Of a DNA stretch of 64,000 nucleotides, positions 33,134 to 42,896 are shown one piece after another (the stretch's first letter is position 1; every line of letters starts with the position of its first letter). The stretch is taken from positions 1 to 64,000 of the forward strand of contig JAAAUF010000034.1 of the NCBI GenBank assembly GCA_015499985.1, given 5' to 3'. A program made the translations under genes and the position numbers. The stretch is from Haplosporangium gracile (Eukaryota > Mortierellomycota > Mortierellomycetes > Mortierellales > Mortierellaceae). Below the pieces are notes generated by a model, which saw nothing but the letters and a program-made list of their open reading frames with translations, was not told the origin of the DNA and did no database searches.

Positions 33134-36100
33134 ATGTCCAAGGAATCGCATCCAACCCCATCAGGTCCCTCACCTCACAATAGCCGGTCGGGCCCCAATT
33201 CTGCCCTTGTCAGCCGTGACAGAGCAGCTAATAAGGCAGTCGAGTCATCGTCATCTCGCCCTGATCGATTTATCAGTCACGAAGTCAGCGATGCCGACAA
33301 CGAGGTTGTCTCTTCCCAGCCTGTGCGCAAACAAAGCAAGTTTTTTGGATTTTTCCGATCCTCTAATTCGAGTCCTAAGGTCAAAGTCCTCCCGAGCTCT
33401 AAACCCAAGGAATCTGTCAACCGACTTTCAACCTCCAGTACCCCAGCGACTCCCCATCGAATTTCCACCGCCAGCACCCAGTACACTGCCGACATCGAGA
33501 ATGAAGCCTCCGGAACTGTCAAAATCGAGCACGCGTTCTCCGGCACGGCCGTCAAGAGCCCTTCTTCCGACGTCCAGCCTTCAACCCTGCCGGCCGAACC
33601 TCGCTTGGACGTCTTCCTGCAGAATTTCAACAAACCTGCCATCGTTATTCCTCTGCCCGAATTTGGTGCCCGTATCGACGCCACACCTCAGCTTGCCCTG
33701 TGCATTGGCTTGCTTCTCAAGGACAGCGACGCTCTCGGCCACAAAGAGGATCTTTCCTTGCAGTATATGTCATTTGGCACCGCTGATCAACTTGCCTGGC
33801 TCAAGAACACGAAGCAAGACCCCACCGAGCAGGAACGTTTACACTGGCTAATAAACCGTATCGTGGAGGAGTTTGCAAAGGACGCCTTCAAGAACTCGAC
33901 CGAAATCGCTGAGATAGTGCTCCTTGGCCCTGTCCTGGACAGCGAGTATTACCGCAGACTGCTGTCGTGCACCATCACTGCATTCGACCAGAATGTGCTC
34001 TTGGATGTCGATCTACTCCAAGGTCTGGTGCAATTAACCCAGTCTGGTCCTCGCGGGTCGCTCGTCTCCGATGACTTGGTCAAGGTTCTCAGCGTCCTCA
34101 GGGTTCGACTTCAGAGGACTCACCAACAATCCTCCGAGCATCTTTTCCACCTGACTCTGGCTGTGTCAAGGCTGCTCGATGTCATGGCGGATCACAAGAT
34201 TGAAGATCTGAACCGCGTTGAGGAGCATGAGCCTCTGTCTGGGGTGTTGTCTGGCCTGAAGGATAGCTCGAACCCTTACCTTATGTACCAAGCCTGCTAC
34301 GCGTTCCAAGCGCTGCAGTACGTGCCTAGCAAGGAGACCCCGCTGCAGGCGGTCCTTCGACACTCTACTGGGGTCGCAGATGGATTGGTCAAGGTCACAG
34401 CTGTGTTCAAACTGGATTTAGGCGCAGTCCTTGAGGGCCTCGGCAAGCTACAGGAGGCGTTCGGCAGTACCGTTGGAGCAGCTGTTACTGTTTACAAGGG
34501 TGAGAGCTCATTGATGGAGAGTGGCCAAGGAGTTCTCGATGCCCTGAGGGAGAGGTTTGGGTCTGGTCAGAGGCAACCATGGTATGCTGCCATTCGTGCC
34601 GCTCAGGTCTTCGTTCACTCTGGTCAGCTGAGAGATCTCAACCAACTCGTCCGTGAGGCACCTTGCCGTCGTGATCCTCTGTTTCAATGGGGTATCTGCC
34701 AACTGCTGGGTGAGATCGCATCCGACAACATCTGGACCACCACTGTCCGTCAGCAAGCTGTCGACCTTCTTGAATATTTATACAAGCACGATGCCGAGTG
34801 GGGTCAAGATGAGAGCGTCAAGACCTGGATGCTCAACATCATGCGTCAACTCGCCACCATTTCTGACCAAGCTATTAGCACCAGTGCCCATACTGTGCTG
34901 AAGGATCTCAATCAGGACCAAGGCATCACCACCAGCCTTCCTTACCCGCTCAGAAACCGTCTCCCCCTGCCATCCTGCTCACCGACACTCACCCGTGTAT
35001 TACGCATCCCCGATGTCGAGTACAGTTTGCACAAGCTGCGCCAACAGAGGCTCGAGGAGCACCGCAAGGGTGTCTACATCCCTCCCCAAGCGAAGGCCAG
35101 CTTACAGACATTAGATGACTCACTTTTCTCGCTCATAGAAAAGGTACAGGAGTTCTTGGCCGGTCAGAAGCAAGTGTTTCTTGTGCTGGGTGATTCTGGT
35201 GCTGGCAAGACAACGTTCAACCTCGAGCTGGAGCATACCCTATGGAAAAGCTACAAGAAGTACGAACCCATCCCTCTCTACATCAACCTCCCCACCATAG
35301 ATGACCCAGAACACGACCTCATCGAAAAGCAACTTCAGGACCACAACTTTTCAGAGGACCAAATCCACGAGATGAAGCTACACCGCAAGTTCATTCTCAT
35401 CTGTGACGGATACGACGAAAGCCAGCTCAAGACTAACATCCACACCGCCAACCAGTTCAACCAGTCAGGGCAGTGGCAAGTCAAGATCGTCATCAGTTGC
35501 CGTACTCAGTACTTGGGAAGGGACTATCGCTCCCGGTTCCAGCCGCAGCCGCAGCCAGTCGATCGATGCCAGCGGACTACAATGGATCTCTTCCAAGAGG
35601 CGGTTGTTGCAGCTTTCTCGAGAGCTCAGATCCAGCAGTATGTCAACGAGTATATCAAGAAGCTGCCTGCATTCGATCCTGTCCAGAAGACGCCGTCATG
35701 GACCGCAGAGGAGTACATGGACAAGCTAGTCAACATTCCAAACCTGATGGATCTAGTCTCAAACCCCTTCCTTCTTAAGCTCACTTTGGATGCGCTCCCA
35801 GCCGTTATTAAGTCCAAGACGAACCTCTCTGCAATCCGCGTCACACGCGTGCAACTCTACGACAGCTTTGTCACGCGGTGGCTCGAGGTCAACCGTACGC
35901 GACTGGAGGCCAGCCCCTTGAGTGACGAGGAGCAAGCAGAACTGGGGATGCTGATCGATGACAACTTTATCTACCACGGCATCCACTACCAAAAGGATCT
36001 TGCCACTACAATATTCATCGACCATGGAGGCAACCCAATCGTCAAGTACATTCATCTTCGTGATAAGGGCACCTGGAAAGCAAGGTTCTTCGCCCCTAAC

Positions 36101-38620
36101 GGCCAAGCCAAGTTGCTCCGAGAGTCGAGTACGATAACGCGGTCCGGCGCTTTCTTTCGGTTTCTCCACCGGTCACTTCTGGAGTACTTTTATTCGAGAA
36201 CTATTTACGACCCTCTCGACTCTGACAGTGAGGTTGATGACTCTGGCGGACGAGAACCAGCCTTTGACCTCAAGACCTGCCTGGCGCAGAAGAACCTTAA
36301 CGAAGAACCATCGATCGTCCAGTTTCTAGCAGAGCGGGTGCCACAGGATCCATCATTCCGACAACAGCTGCTGGATATGGTTGACGAGTCCAAGGCAGAT
36401 GAGGTCGATGTTGAGATCAAGGTCGCAGCAGCGAACGCCTTCACAATCCTGGTCAAAGCTGGTGTGACCTTCCATGGGGCGAATCTCCGAGGTGTCAAGA
36501 TTCCACGCGCCGACCTCTCCGGCGGTCAGTTCGACTATGCTCAGTTCCAAGGAGCCGACTTGACAAGGGTCAACCTTGCAGGGAGTTGGCTGAGGCAGGC
36601 GAACTTGAGCAACGCGCAGATGGAAGGCGTCCGATTTGGGGAGTTGTCGTATGTTGAGACGGACGGTTCTGCGACAGCTTGTGCTTACTCGCCTGATGGA
36701 AAGATATTGGCTGCAGGTCTGGATGAGGGTGGGCTTGAAATCTATGACACTAATACCTGGAGAAGAATCTATCGATGCCTGGTCGATCACCCGGTCCTAA
36801 GTGTTGCATTCTCACCCGACAGTCGAAGAATCGTTTCCGGAAGCGAGGACGGCAAAGTTCGATTATGGGATTGCACTAATGGCGAAAAGATTTTCGTGAT
36901 GGAGGGGCACCTTCGCTCTGTGAACTGCGTTGCCTTCTCACCCTGTGGTAAGCAGATTGCCTCAGCCAGCGCTGACGAGACGGTGCGATTGTGGAATTCA
37001 AAGACCGGAAAGTGTACTTTTGTTTTGAAGGGCCATACCAACTGGGTCAAGAGTGTCCAATATTCACCAGACGGACGGCGGCTTGTATCGGGTGGTATCG
37101 ATGAGAAGATTCGGTTCTGGGATCCGGAGACAGGAGAGCCCGGCGCCGTTTGGATTTCTTCGTTGGGGACAGTTTTCAGCCTGGCCTTCTCCAGAGATGG
37201 ACGATGGATTGCCTCCGCTCATGAGAGAGGTAGATTGCAGTGTTGGCATGCGGTGTCGGGAGAGCTGGGCCCAGTCTTACGTGGCCACACCGGGACTGTT
37301 AAAGATGTTACATTCTCTCCAGACAGCCGGTGGATTGCTTCGTCTAGCAACGACGTAACGATGAGATTATGGGACGCATCGGCAGGCACCCTTGCCTTCA
37401 TGTCTAGTAGCCACAAAGCTCCCGTATACAATGTTACCTTCTCTCCGGATGGCCGTCAAATCGCGTCAGGGGGTCGTGACAGAAAGGTGCGGTTGTGGGA
37501 GGTGGATTCAGTCTTGTCGTCGGGTATTGCGGTACACAATCAACTCGGGCCTGTAGTGAAGACCGTGTACTCTCCAAATGGCCAAGCTATTCTCACAGCT
37601 AGCGGTGAGCAAACCGTCAAGCAATGGGATTCTCTAACAGGAGCGCCTGTGCCACTTCCGATCAGGTTACCAGAATCTCTGTTAGTCGACTCCGTGGCGT
37701 ATTGCTTGGACGGCATTCCAGTCATATTCAGCACTCAAGATGGAACCACTCGATTGTTGCAGCTTCAGGAAGGAGGAGCAGAGACTGTAATGGAAGGCTC
37801 AAGTACGATGAGGCGCGTGGTCATGTCACCAAGCTGTCGCTTTATTGCCTCGCTTGACTTGAACGATACTGTGGAGTTATGGGAGCTCGGCGTAACGCAA
37901 CACAAGTGCGTTCTTCTGCAGAAAGGTGGAACTACTGGCGAGACAATCGGCTGTTTGGCGTTCTCCACTACAGGAGATCGACTCGCAGTTGGCTCTTGGA
38001 GTGGCATCGTTTGGATCTTCGAATCTCGATTGGGAAGCCTAGTAATATCCAAGAAGTTGACGAATCAGGAGGTCTCAACGATGTCGTTCTCACCAAATGG
38101 TCTGCAGCTTGCCATAGGTACTGTTGAGTCCTCGATTTACCTTTGGGATTTGCAGTCGGAAGAGTGTGCAGTCGAGCTGAAAGAGCACACCGAATGCGTG
38201 ACTTGTGTGGCCTACTCGCCGTGCGGTCAATGGATCGCTTCTAGCAGCATGGACAAGACTGTTCGACTTTGGTCTCGGCAACAACCACCAAGCGAGACAG
38301 AGAGTTGGTCATGCATCCATACTGTCCAAGATTTCTTTCGCCATGTTCTTACTACGGCCTGGAGTCCGACCGTTCCTATGGAGTTTGTTACTGGGTGCTG
38401 GGATGAGTCTGTCCGGGTCTGGCGAGTCTCAGGCAAGGGCGAGGATGTGGTTGTCAAGCTAGTTTGGGGAACCAATCTTGCTATTCTCCACGCCCCAGGT
38501 CTTGTACTCAAAGATGTGGCTGGTCTTAGTTCAACCTACCGGAGGTTGTTGGTCCAGCGCGGTGCCATTGACGAATTCTTGCCTTTGGAGAGAGCTGGAG
38601 GACTAGAAGTCGAGAAGTAG
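33134..38620 (+). CDS. NLR-like STAND receptor: helical repeats - NACHT - pentapeptide - WD40
   Basis: One uninterrupted frame of 1828 residues. Residues 1-150 are Ser-rich and probably disordered. About 150-650 is helical, ARM/HEAT-like, with no recognised effector fold. The NTPase core follows: GDSGAGKTT (686-694, Walker A) and FILICDGYDE (753-762, Walker B), then a helical region to about 1090. Pentapeptide-type repeats at about 1110-1170 (GANLRG, GADLTRVNLAGSWLRQANL) form a short beta-helix. About fourteen WD40 blades (1180-1800; pattern VAFSPDGRQIASGSxDxTVRLWD) fit two seven-bladed propellers. Such proteins sense a ligand through the repeats and oligomerise through NACHT; in fungi they act in non-self recognition and regulated cell death. 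The N-terminal output domain is not of a named type. The first ATG after a leader intron was chosen as start. Confidence 0.93.
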   Translation: MSKESHPTPSGPSPHNSRSGPNSALVSRDRAANKAVESSSSRPDRFISHEVSDADNEVVSSQPVRKQSKFFGFFRSSNSSPKVKVLPSSKPKESVNRLSTSSTPATPHRISTASTQYTADIENEASGTVKIEHAFSGTAVKSPSSDVQPSTLPAEPRLDVFLQNFNKPAIVIPLPEFGARIDATPQLALCIGLLLKDSDALGHKEDLSLQYMSFGTADQLAWLKNTKQDPTEQERLHWLINRIVEEFAKDAFKNSTEIAEIVLLGPVLDSEYYRRLLSCTITAFDQNVLLDVDLLQGLVQLTQSGPRGSLVSDDLVKVLSVLRVRLQRTHQQSSEHLFHLTLAVSRLLDVMADHKIEDLNRVEEHEPLSGVLSGLKDSSNPYLMYQACYAFQALQYVPSKETPLQAVLRHSTGVADGLVKVTAVFKLDLGAVLEGLGKLQEAFGSTVGAAVTVYKGESSLMESGQGVLDALRERFGSGQRQPWYAAIRAAQVFVHSGQLRDLNQLVREAPCRRDPLFQWGICQLLGEIASDNIWTTTVRQQAVDLLEYLYKHDAEWGQDESVKTWMLNIMRQLATISDQAISTSAHTVLKDLNQDQGITTSLPYPLRNRLPLPSCSPTLTRVLRIPDVEYSLHKLRQQRLEEHRKGVYIPPQAKASLQTLDDSLFSLIEKVQEFLAGQKQVFLVLGDSGAGKTTFNLELEHTLWKSYKKYEPIPLYINLPTIDDPEHDLIEKQLQDHNFSEDQIHEMKLHRKFILICDGYDESQLKTNIHTANQFNQSGQWQVKIVISCRTQYLGRDYRSRFQPQPQPVDRCQRTTMDLFQEAVVAAFSRAQIQQYVNEYIKKLPAFDPVQKTPSWTAEEYMDKLVNIPNLMDLVSNPFLLKLTLDALPAVIKSKTNLSAIRVTRVQLYDSFVTRWLEVNRTRLEASPLSDEEQAELGMLIDDNFIYHGIHYQKDLATTIFIDHGGNPIVKYIHLRDKGTWKARFFAPNGQAKLLRESSTITRSGAFFRFLHRSLLEYFYSRTIYDPLDSDSEVDDSGGREPAFDLKTCLAQKNLNEEPSIVQFLAERVPQDPSFRQQLLDMVDESKADEVDVEIKVAAANAFTILVKAGVTFHGANLRGVKIPRADLSGGQFDYAQFQGADLTRVNLAGSWLRQANLSNAQMEGVRFGELSYVETDGSATACAYSPDGKILAAGLDEGGLEIYDTNTWRRIYRCLVDHPVLSVAFSPDSRRIVSGSEDGKVRLWDCTNGEKIFVMEGHLRSVNCVAFSPCGKQIASASADETVRLWNSKTGKCTFVLKGHTNWVKSVQYSPDGRRLVSGGIDEKIRFWDPETGEPGAVWISSLGTVFSLAFSRDGRWIASAHERGRLQCWHAVSGELGPVLRGHTGTVKDVTFSPDSRWIASSSNDVTMRLWDASAGTLAFMSSSHKAPVYNVTFSPDGRQIASGGRDRKVRLWEVDSVLSSGIAVHNQLGPVVKTVYSPNGQAILTASGEQTVKQWDSLTGAPVPLPIRLPESLLVDSVAYCLDGIPVIFSTQDGTTRLLQLQEGGAETVMEGSSTMRRVVMSPSCRFIASLDLNDTVELWELGVTQHKCVLLQKGGTTGETIGCLAFSTTGDRLAVGSWSGIVWIFESRLGSLVISKKLTNQEVSTMSFSPNGLQLAIGTVESSIYLWDLQSEECAVELKEHTECVTCVAYSPCGQWIASSSMDKTVRLWSRQQPPSETESWSCIHTVQDFFRHVLTTAWSPTVPMEFVTGCWDESVRVWRVSGKGEDVVVKLVWGTNLAILHAPGLVLKDVAGLSSTYRRLLVQRGAIDEFLPLERAGGLEVEK

Positions 38621-38828
38621 AAGGTGGGATGTGGTGGTGGGAAGTGAAAGCGAGAAATGGCTAGCAAAGAAGATAATAAGACAGACGAGTATTAAGAGTC
38701 TTATTTGCATGGTTTTCAGGCACGACCTGTAGAATAATAATAGATACTTGAGGCAGGTCCAGTGAGCATGAAACGTTTTTTCTCTCTGTCGATCCAAGGA
38801 AAACAAGTATAGAAGGTTGAAGGTTGGA

Positions 38829-38863
38829 GATTGAAGATTGAAGATTGAAGATTGAAGATTGAA
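38829..38863 (+). repeat. GATTGAA heptamer tandem array
   Basis: Five perfect copies of the 7-mer GATTGAA lie between the NLR-like gene and the ORF on the opposite strand. It is a simple sequence repeat. Confidence 0.95.
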
Positions 38864-38868
38864 GAAGA

Positions 38869-39413
38869 TTAATAGTAGAGTACGTTTTTATTTTTATTCT
38901 TGTTGAACAGTTCTACCGCTGTTATAGCTGACGCTGTGAAATGACCCTCGACAACGGCTACAGAGAAGTCATAAGCAGTAATCTTAAACTCCTGTGCCTC
39001 ATACTGAGACTCATTCATCCTGATTGGTGCCGACTTCAACAAGTGTGACACTGTGACCTTGGGCGAGATGGGAACAGAAGTACGCAAAGTCATGCCATAA
39101 TATGTGGATAGTCCTCGAGCTGAAAATTGAGAGTTGACCAAGGTTACGTTCGTTATGCTCAATCCAAGATAAACAATCGGACCATCTAGCTGGAAGCATA
39201 ACTCTCGGTGTAGATAGAGGTCCTCCAAGAAGGAAGAGACACCTGCCAAAGATCAAATATCCAGTTCAGCTGGAAGGGGTCGGGTTGAGTGTTCGCCAAA
39301 ATCGAGAGATCGGTTGAGTGAGCTTGGTGAAGGGAATGTGGTGACTGCTGCCAAGACTTGCGGACCAAAAGCGGAGGCGAAACGACCAAAGGGTTGCTAA
39401 AGGGGTTGGCCAT
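38869..39413 (-). pseudogene. Frame-broken ORF of unknown family
   Basis: Two overlapping minus-strand frames give a continuous-looking product. 39413-39186 starts MANPFSNPLVVSPPLLVRKS and leads to NWIFDLWQVSLP. A frame one base off then runs from about 39249 to 38869 with FLEDLYLHRELCFQLDG and a mixed hydrophobic/polar C-terminus ending NKNKNVLYY. Changing frame by one base near 39237 would join them into about 180 residues. The alternative is a short intron starting GTGTCTC. No domain is recognised. The two halves have similar composition, which argues for a single gene with a recent lesion rather than two small genes. Confidence 0.5.
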
Positions 39414-39471
39414 TCCATCCCAGCCTTGAAAGTTTACTAAACGGGTTGACCATCCTATCCAGTCTTGAAAG
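39397..39471. repeat. Tandem duplication across the start region of the 39413 ORF
   Basis: Units 39397-39432 and 39437-39471 match with a few differences: CTAAA(G/C)GGGTTG(G/A)CCAT, then CC, AG(C/T)CTTGAAAG. On the minus strand each unit contains an ATGG(C/T)CAACCC(C/G)TTTAG start context, so the initiation region is duplicated; only the inner copy opens the long frame. Confidence 0.75.
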
Positions 39472-39792
39472 AGTTTGTATATGTGCTTGTTGTTCTGATC
39501 GTCCGAGTAGGCAGCCTGCTTTCCGTTCCTTGACTTTATAAATCATGGCTATAGATTTGGGTGGCGCGTGGCTTATGGACTGCTAAAAAAACATTTCCTT
39601 CCCCTCACTCCAGAGACCTGGCAACATCAGGTCAAATCTCTACCTCACTCTAAGCCTCACTGGGGATTTATTAAGTGTATCCTTGGTTGCTTCCAGCTTC
39701 CCTTGGCAAGTGCATCTGTCCTCGCATTGTAAACAGCACACCACTCACCTTTTCTCATCCTCCCTCATCAACCAACAACCCGTCTGTCTGCC

Positions 39793-40744
39793 ATGGCCGA
39801 CTACGAGACTGCTGGAGGCTCACTCAAGTTCAAGGGTAGCGGAGGCATCACCAAAAAGTAAATTTAACAACCACAGCCCTCACAACAAACCAGCACTTCG
39901 CATTCAACTCTCCACTTTTTAGCAACTTACCAGCTCTCCTCCATGGACTCAGCTCACACAGCGCCATGTCTCGTTCTTCTTGTATCCAACTTTCCCAGTG
40001 ACAATACCCACGCGGCCTGGACTGCTTTTTCATACCAGAGACGACCTAAACTTTCGAAAGTCTAACCATCTTTGCCTATTATCATCCATTTCCCCTTGTT
40101 TCTAGGAAGAAGAAAAAAACCGATCCAGCCAAAGTAAAGGCGGTGCTGGATGCCAAGGAGTCAACCCCACCACCCTCCAAACCCATTCGCGTCCTCGAAA
40201 AGACTGCCGCCGAGAAGCGCTTCGAAGAGATCCAAAAGAAGCGGGTATGTTTTTTGTTATCTTTTTGCTACCATGCGTCACCTTGATTGTCGAGAGACTG
40301 ACGTTTGAGACAAAAGTATTAATTGTGACGACACGCGACTAATGTGCTTACTTCTTATTTTTGATATGTTGTTCGTGTACAATAATAGCAAGAGGAAAAG
40401 GTCCTCAAGTCAGCTATGAAGTCTCACAAGGAGAAGGTCGCAGTAAGCCAAACGTTCCTCTGTGCTGCTTTGCTGTTATTTCTGTGTTCTTTAAGTTCAA
40501 GTGGCGTCTGTCGTCTAGAAAATTCTACCATTTTCCAACCTACACTCTCTCACACAGTCAATGCGGCGGTTTTATGAAACCCACTTGAGTTGCTTGATCC
40601 TTCACAACACACTACCCTCTTGCCATTTTTTTCTCACACAACGTTTGTTCCCTTACCTTCGTCTCGTACATAAAATAGGAATTGAACCGGAAACTGGAGG
40701 AGATGACTGAGCACTACGATATCCCCAAGGTCGGACCCGGATAA
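39793..40744 (+). CDS. FAM32A-like: FAM32A homologue
   Basis: Four exons (39793-39857, 40106-40244, 40389-40442, 40679-40744) join in phase to about 107 residues. The protein is small, basic and helical: a start rich in Gly (GGSLKFKG), a Lys run (KKKKKTDPAK), a helix ending FEEIQKKRQEEKVLKSAMKSH, and the highly conserved C-terminus LEEMTEHYDIPKVGPG. This matches animal FAM32A (112 residues) in length and order, including TEHYDIPKV. Human FAM32A is known in the post-branching/second-step spliceosome, where its C-terminus reaches toward the active site, so a nuclear splicing role is expected. AATAAATAAA at about 40825 is a likely polyadenylation signal. Confidence 0.93.
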
Positions 40745-41228
40745 CATCGTCCTGTCCATATCTCTCTGTGCTTTCTGCTTTTGCAGATGTGAAAAGGTCC
40801 GTGTCTGACGGGTCTTTCTGTTCAATAAATAAAATCAATCAAAATATCAACAAAAACCAACATGGCGAATCCTAAGGCGTTTCCCCTGTCTCAGGCTACT
40901 GCGGGCCGCTAGGTCCCTTCAACTTGACTCATTTGCAGAACATGGTCAATCGTACGTTGGGGTTGGTGTAAGTGGAGGTTTTTTTATTTTTTTGATTGTT
41001 TGTTTAAAGCTATGTACAGATGGTGTTTTTTCTCAAGAAAAAAAGAGGTTTGGAAAGAATAAAAAGAAAATGGCCGCAATAAGAAAAAAAAGGGTTGCAA
41101 AAAAGAAAAGTTCTTGCAACGCAAAGGCTGAGCGATCTGAGCTGGTCCAAAAGATGGAGTTGAGTCGTGAGTACGGTTATCTGTTGTAAACGCCTTAATG
41201 AATCTTCCTATGCAGCTAGATGACAGAC
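40745..41228. other. 3'-3' spacer
   Basis: Lies between the convergent FAM32A and Stf2-like genes. It is A-rich in the second half (41030-41120) and has no credible ORF. Confidence 0.6.
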
Positions 41229-42602
41229 TTAGGAGGAAGCCTGGTCGTCGTTGGTGGTCGACTGCGCCTGGATGTTACTGTTGGGTCGACTGTTGTTCTG
41301 CAACATGGTGAAAGTCTCGGCGTCAATCACCTATCAGATAACAAGAGTAGCAATCACAAGGGTGGTTAGTGTGTATTAGGTAGAGAGGAAACCGTTGAGG
41401 GAGAAAAAAAAATTCCGCGTCTGTCCAGTCCGGACGGGTCGTGTGAGTCGTTTTTTTTTGTCGATTATTAGTGCAACACACACGCCAATCCATCGTAATT
41501 GACCGTGTCGGGGGTAAATGACTGGGGTCAGTGTGAGCGTGAGTATACATCGATATATGTACAACAGAAAGAGAGCGGTTTGCGTGTCTGTTGTGTCTGC
41601 TGTGTGTGTGTGGAGTGGAGTGGGTGTTTATGCTTCGAAGGAGAAGGATCGCGTGAGACCAGTGAAAAATTTCGTCCAACCCACAATATTCATGCAATTC
41701 TAAAAGAGACGACCTGTCAAGACGAATTGGTCGGTCGGTGGGAAAAAAAAATGGAAATCCATCACGCCTTATTTCTTAGTCTTTCCCAACCTCCCTTCAC
41801 TTCTCTCGCGCTCTCTCTACACTTCTTTTTTTTCTACGTATTCATCCAGAGAAAAAGAAGGCAAGAAGAAGGGGATACTTTGCTGCTGCTTACCGTGATC
41901 TTGTTCTCAGCAGGGGACATCGAGACATTGTCGCTACAAATAAGGACATGCCGTGAAGAGAATAGGAAACACTAATAGAGTTAATATAAGTACAATTGCA
42001 TGTTTGCTTGTTTGTTTGCTTTGCATGAATAATAAAAGAACAGCGACAGCGCTTGTCGTTATTTCAACCTCAGCTCCAAAAACTCAGTCGTCACAACCAC
42101 CATCGCCCACTCCTACTACGCCCTTTTCAACTTCCATGGGAACACAAATAAGAGCAACGAACAATCGTCCACGTTATTGTGTCGACCTCTTCTCATACGA
42201 TCTCAAAATAAAAGGTAAGCAACGGCTCAGGTGCGTCTGCTTACCTCAAGGCAGAATTCTGCTCCTGCTGGTTCAATTCACATCCTGGGACGCCCCAGTT
42301 GCCGTGTCCAGCACCAGCCTTCTTGGGGATCGCTCTGGGATCCGAGAGGCCATTTCTATGACCCACACGTGTACCATCGTCAAGAAGAAAAAAAAAAGAA
42401 GCCATGTCAGCAAAGAAGGATGTGATGAGTGGGAATACAACCGTTGACAACAAGGGTTCGGAAAACATAACGCAACAGACGAAGAATATTAACAAGCCAG
42501 GACAGACAGAGTCGTTCTTAGTCTTTACCTGGATTGACGGCGCTCGCGTTCGCGCGGGGGGTTGGAGGGGTCCTTGTACTCGCCGGTGCGTGTGCGTGTC
42601 AT
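41229..42602 (-). CDS. Small Stf2/Tma10-like protein
   Basis: Four exons (42602-42529, 42355-42245, 41933-41894, 41330-41229) join in phase to about 108 residues. The start MTRTRTGEYKDPSNPP and the central AIPKKAGAGHGNWGVPG resemble the short hydrophilic Stf2/Tma10 family of fungi (Thr-Arg-Thr start; Gly-x-Gly-x-Asn-Trp-Gly-x-Pro-Gly core). Family members have been linked to ATP-synthase stabilisation, ribosome association and desiccation tolerance. The C-terminus (SPAENKIT, then a Gln/Asn/Ser-rich tail) is not conserved. Exon 3 is only 40 nt. Because the coding exons are short and the introns long (about 170, 310 and 560 bp), this gene is easy to miss by ORF length alone. Confidence 0.8.
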
Positions 42603-42896
42603 TCCTTTGGATGGAAGAAAGGGGTTGGAGGTCTTTTTTGTTGTTGTTTGGTGTAGTGTGGTGTGTAAGAGTGAGGTTGATTTGAGTGAGAGTGCGTTGG
42701 AGTTAAGAGGAAGAAGGAGGAGAGAAGTGAAGAGGACTAAGAACACCTTTTAAGGTGGGCCAGTGACGAACAGTGCGTCGTTTTCTCTACCGCACCACCC
42801 TCACAACGGTAGGAAAAATTCAATAATGACTCGACAGGGCACATGACCACTGTTCTATTTCAAAACAAGCGCCTTCTACACACTACACTAGCGAAA

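Noticed and set aside
38829..38863. CRISPR-like or other regular array
   Set aside because: The repeat is a perfect 7-mer with no spacers, hence a simple sequence repeat. CRISPR arrays are not expected in fungal nuclear DNA.
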